DNA of 64,000 bases from Clitopilus passeckerianus. Taxonomy: Eukaryota > Basidiomycota > Agaricomycetes > Agaricales > Entolomataceae. The translations under genes and the position numbers were made by a program. Under the pieces are notes generated by a model, which saw nothing but the letters and a program-made list of their open reading frames with translations, did no database searches and was not told the origin of the DNA. Of the stretch, positions 60,182-64,000 are shown one piece after another (the first letter of the stretch is position 1; each line of letters opens with the position of its first letter). Where the stretch lies: positions 186,001 through 250,000 of the forward strand of contig CALYLX010000137.1 in NCBI GenBank assembly GCA_944990035.1, written 5' to 3'.

Positions 60182-61969
60182 ATGTCTTCGACCAACTCGA
60201 GCTACCAGCCAGTTCCCGACTCGGAAGATTCTGAACTTGACAAGTCTATTGAATACCCCCAACGCAGACGGTACTCACCCAAACGGCTGATACTCTTCGC
60301 GCTTGGATTCCTTGTGGTCGCGTTTGCATCATACAAACTCGGTCAGTGGTCTGTTAGTCCGAAGCCTGCGGAACAAACATCGCTGGAGGAGATAACAAAC
60401 ACCAAACCATCGTCATCTTCTTCCATTGTAACTGCCACTACGAGCAGCTCTGAACCGAAAGCCACAGAAACCACAGGACAGGACAAGATGACTGGAAAGT
60501 ACAGCGTCGGATAGTAAGTCCTTGAATCGTTCAAGGCGAGTCGCATTGGTTTAACGTTGCTATTTTTAGTTTTGTGAACTGGTATGAGAAACAACTTGTG
60601 TTTGTCTCGTTCATACTATTAACCTTGCCTGCAGGGGATCTACGGACGAAAATACCCTCCTTCCTCTATTCCCACTCAAGATCTCACGTATGTTCTTCGC
60701 AATTCCCCATAAATCGTACCAATACCATGACCAGACATATCCTCTATGCCTTTGCCAATCTTAAAGGAGACTCAGGCGAGGTCTTCCTTTCCGATCCCTG
60801 GGCGGACAAAGATATCCATTATCCCGGCGATAGTTGGAATGACTCTGGAAACAACCTCTATGGTAACCTGAAAGCCCTCTACAACCTCAAGAAACAGAAC
60901 CGCCATCTTAAGGTTCTGTTGAGCATCGGCGGGTGGACCTATTCTCCGACATTCCATCCTATTGTGGTAAACCCACAGACCCGAAGGAAGTTCGTAGAAA
61001 GTAGCGTCAAGATTCTCGAAGACTACGGGTTCGATGGTCTGGACGTCGATTATGAATACCCAGAAAACCAGCAACAAGCTTGGGCCTATGTCGAGCTTCT
61101 CAAAGAGATGCGCGAGGCTCTCGACAGGAGCGCTGCTGCTAAAGGCCACGATTGCAAATTCCTGCTCACTGTAAGCATTTCCCTTAAAATACATTGAATA
61201 CTCGCTGAGTTGATCTTCCTCCAGATCGCAGCCCCTTGTGGACCAGAGAAATACAAGAAGCTCTACGTCAAGGAGATGGATCGCTCTTTGGATTTCTGGA
61301 ACCTGATGGCCTATGACTTCTGTGGGTACCCCGTTGACCAATAGTTCAAGCCTTACTCACCTAGTATTCTTCCAGCTGGGTCTTGGGAGTCCTCTGCCGG
61401 TCATCAAGCCAACATGTATGGCGAACCACTCAGCGCGTCCTCCGCAGTCAGCTGGTACCTCCACCAAGGCGTTGCCCCCATAAGATCATTCTCGGCGTTC
61501 CCCTTACGGTCGCTCGTTCGCCAGCACCCAAGGTCCTGGCCACCCATTCTCGGGTGTTGGTGGTGGCTCATGGGAACAAGGCGTCTACGATTATCGCGCG
61601 CTCCCAATGGCTGGAGCACATGTCATGACGGACGAGCAGAAGGGAGCTAGCTGGACCTATGATTACCAGAAGCAGGAGATGGTTAGCTTCGATAACGAGG
61701 AGGTCGGGCATTGGAAAGGGAGATATATTCAGAAGGAGGGCCTTGGAGGTGCGATGTTCTGGGAGTTGAGTGGTGACAAAGGCACGCATAGGGAGGGTAT
61801 GGAGAACGGTCCCGGTAAAGAAGAGATTCCTGGCAAAAGCTTGATCAAGGTCGTGAATGAAGCCATGGGAGGGCTCGACTACAACCAGAGGAACTGGTTG
61901 AAATATGAAAACAGTCAGTTTGATAACCTTAGGAAGGGATGGAGTAGGCGGGGAGATGATAGAATATAG
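60182..61969 (+). CDS. GH18 chitinase with N-terminal membrane anchor (three frame breaks)
   Basis: Endochitinase fold. A basic/Pro-rich cytosolic leader precedes one helix ([19 protein letters not shown]) and a Ser/Thr linker, so the protein is probably a type II anchored or shed enzyme. The GH18 barrel: YFVNW (12-nt micro-exon 60570-60581), [48 protein letters not shown] (DxxDxDxE with the catalytic Glu), [35 protein letters not shown] and EKEGL-type core [16 protein letters not shown]. Three breaks, all at runs: a G missing at 60635-60637, a C at 61475-61479, and one base at 61500-61505. If the sequence is right, the enzyme is dead; run-length errors are more likely. Confidence 0.88.
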
Positions 61970-62907
61970 TTGCTAGTAATTTGCCAAACAGTCGCTCGAA
62001 TAATAACCTTATTTCATTGGAACGGCTCGAGAGGCCCTCCCAAGTACAGACTACGGAACATTTCTAACCCGAATAACATATTGTGGTTGTGAGTTTATGT
62101 CCTAATGGCGGGCTTGAAATCCAACAGGATCCAAAGCATGTATTTATTACGGTACGAATGCGCTGAGTCGGCAGATCTCGCCTGAAATAAAAATCCGCTT
62201 ATTCCAGACTGCAAGCTAAATCAAAGGCAACTATGCGGTGCCCTCTCAATAAATGCAAAATTTGGCTACTAGACAGTCGTAGAATCGGTTCTTCAAAGGA
62301 GAGCGGATTACAGGACCGAGTTCTGTTCATTTCATGCAAATTGCCCCAGATACCAAGGTACCAAACTCCTGGAGACAACGTCATCAGCAGCCGGTCAGGT
62401 CGAAGTCGAAGTCAAGTGGGTCTCGAAGCCCAGGTAGGTTTATTTTGATCATTCCAGGAGGCAAGTGTGTATTCCAGCATCGAGTTTTCCACCTAGCTCT
62501 CAGCAGACCAACTTGAGAGGATCATCATGCTTCCTTCTTTGTTCCGGGAAACGGTAAATTCGAGCATAATTCGCGGAATCCCGAGTTCGGACCGGTATGG
62601 TTTTCGCCGCTTGTTCTCTAGCCATATTTACTACCAAGCTTGCGGGCTCGCTGAAACAAGTCGGCTGGAGGGAGAGGCAACTCAAGAAAGCCTGAACATT
62701 AAAGTTGATGTCGTAAAAATTGTTCGAGGGTCCTGGCAGAGAAAGTGATTTTCAAAACAGCTTACGTCTGCTGATTCCTCCTTAGAATCCAGGAGAAGTC
62801 GTTGACTTGGTCCCACGTGTTTGCGACATCTTCTCGACATTCCCGCTGGTATGATCCTACTCGAGGTTTGTATACCCCTGGCAGATGCGACAAATGGCAT
62901 CAATCAT

Positions 62908-62925
62908 TCTTGATTGCTTGTGGCG
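62908..62925 (+). promoter_or_regulatory. Shared upstream motif, DUF1996 paralogue 4
   Basis: TCTTGATTGCTTGTGGCG, 16 of 18 bases equal to the motif upstream of paralogues 1 and 2, 312 bp before the ATG and in the same orientation relative to the gene. Confidence 0.55.
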
Positions 62926-63181
62926 TCCTAAAGTCATGACCTGTCGCATTTTTCCGTCTTCTTAGTTGAATAGGCAGCAACTTGCTGCCCAATATGCTTG
63001 TTCTAGTCGGTTGAATCGAAAATCGATAACCGCTAGAGTTTATCTTGGCGGAGTCACCAGATCAAGCTCAATGGCCTTCATCGTATCACGCGTTTCCTGC
63101 CAGGATGCATTACATTTTCGCTCATGCTGCGACAACTCTGCTCAGATTTTCCATTTGCGGGATACTGTGCTTGTCAGAACG

Positions 63182-63189
63182 TATAAAAG
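63182..63189 (+). promoter_or_regulatory. TATA box, DUF1996 paralogue 4
   Basis: TATAAAAG about 50 bp before the ATG at 63238. Confidence 0.65.
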
Positions 63190-63237
63190 GCACTATGTAC
63201 TATGTTCGAAACTTCAGCAGATACATTCGAAGTCGCT

Positions 63238-64000
63238 ATGAAGTTTACTGCTGCTTTCGCTGCTATCTTTGTCGCTTTGGTCAACTCTGGCCCAGCCCAT
63301 GCGTGGTTTCGAGTCGCATGCACTGGTCCTCTCGTTTCAGGCAAGTAGATCACAGAAGGGAGTGTATATCTTAACGCTGAACATCATTACTAGAGCGCGT
63401 TGACCCCATCATTAGCCCCAACACCACGCCTTCTAACCACGTCCATGTAAGTTGTGAATGATTGGGCTACTCTGTGTCAAGCCTGTTGATATTCGCTCGC
63501 AGACCGTTCACGGCGCTAGTAGTAAGTCATCTCCTATCCACAAAATATAAACATTTGACGAACGAAATCAGACTTCAAGGCTGATAGCACCTACGACTAC
63601 CTGAGGGCTTCAAAGTGCACAAGCTGCGTTGTCACCCAGGACCTTTCAAACTATTGTAGGTTCAAAACCCGGTTTATTCTGCTCGATACTAATAAAATTC
63701 TCCTTCCAGGGTTCCCGAAACTTTACTTCCAAGACCCCAAAACCAAGAATTTTGAAGCCGTACCCAACGGGGGCCTTCTTGTTTACTATCAGAATCGTGG
63801 TAATGGTGATGTAAAGAATGGAGGGACAGGTCTTAAGGCCTTCCCTCCTGGTTTCAAGATGCTGAGTGGAAACCCCACCTCTCGGAGCAAGAAGTAAGCT
63901 ATCATTCCCTGTGTTCGTCGTGGCACTAAAAGCGAATGCCATAAATACAGGTACCCAAGGGGTGAGGGCTCTCAAGGCGAACTTCGGGAACGTGCAATTC
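63238..64000 (+). CDS. Secreted DUF1996 protein, paralogue 4 (cut by the window end)
   Basis: Signal peptide MKFTAAFAAIFVALVNSGP-type ending PAHA, then AWFRVACTGPLVS, ERVDPIISPNTTPSNHV, TYDYLRASKCTSCVVTQ, FPKLYFQDPKTKNFEAVPNG, GLLVYYQNRGNGDVKNGG, KAFPPGFKMLSGNPTSRSKK and YPRGEGSQGELRERAIQ at the end of the window. This copy is on the opposite strand to the other three, about 7 kb from paralogue 3, with the CBM1, F-box and chitinase genes between. All exons present so far are in frame. It is closest to paralogue 1 in the signal peptide and GNPTSRSKK block. Confidence 0.88.

Larger units (their letters stand above)
61970..63237. other. Intergenic, promoter of DUF1996 paralogue 4
   Basis: No gene supported; contains the shared motif at 62908-62925 and TATA box at 63182-63189. 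Confidence 0.45.

Noticed and set aside
60182..61969. Calling the chitinase a pseudogene
   Set aside because: All breaks are at base runs, and the same type of break occurs in essential genes of the window, so error is more likely.

Overview
This window is nuclear DNA from a mushroom-forming basidiomycete (Agaricomycetes). Nearly every gene is broken by short introns of about 50-66 nt with GT..AG ends and CTNAN branch sites. Genes are dense on both strands, and the proteins are typically fungal: Zn2Cys6 regulators, a CBM1 protein, a Pns1-type transporter, DASH-era meiotic and checkpoint proteins, and DUF1996 secreted proteins.

Layout. 0-10 kb is housekeeping: a glycerolipid acyltransferase, a conserved disordered basidiomycete protein, complex I subunit PSST/NDUFS7, and an API5 homologue. 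10.8-18.7 kb holds a secreted DOMON-cytochrome b561, a homocysteine S-methyltransferase, a small secreted Cys-rich protein, and a divergent pair made of a MATE transporter and a NIS (IucA/IucC-type) siderophore synthetase. A decayed relative of the Cys-rich gene lies on the far side of that pair. 19.8-26 kb carries a Chk2/Rad53-type kinase, a Zn2Cys6 protein and signal peptidase subunit SPC3. 27-36 kb has a membrane/coiled-coil protein with a 122-bp duplicated segment, MND1 with two micro-exons, a small coiled-coil gene and a Zn2Cys6 transcription factor. 36-47.5 kb has an eIF5-mimic protein (BZW), a GMC oxidoreductase, a PP2C phosphatase, a Pns1/CTL transporter, two intron-containing tRNA-His genes in inverted orientation, and a tetraspan membrane protein. 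47.8-64 kb is a secretome region: four DUF1996 paralogues (the last cut by the window end), a CBM1 protein, an F-box protein and a GH18 chitinase.

How the genes may work together. The best candidate for an undescribed system is the MATE/NIS synthetase pair, read as synthesis and export of a carboxylate-type siderophore, with a possible haem-containing ferric-reductase-like DOMON-b561 about 4 kb away. Three of the four DUF1996 genes share an 18-bp upstream motif at about -320, and all four share a TATA box about 50 bp before the ATG, so they look like recent co-regulated duplicates.

Caution. At least ten reading-frame breaks sit in conserved coding sequence. Most are single missing bases in homopolymer runs. 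This looks more like systematic under-calling in the assembly than real decay, so no gene here should be called a pseudogene from this sequence alone. Exon ends were inferred by eye from frame, splice motifs and remembered family patterns.
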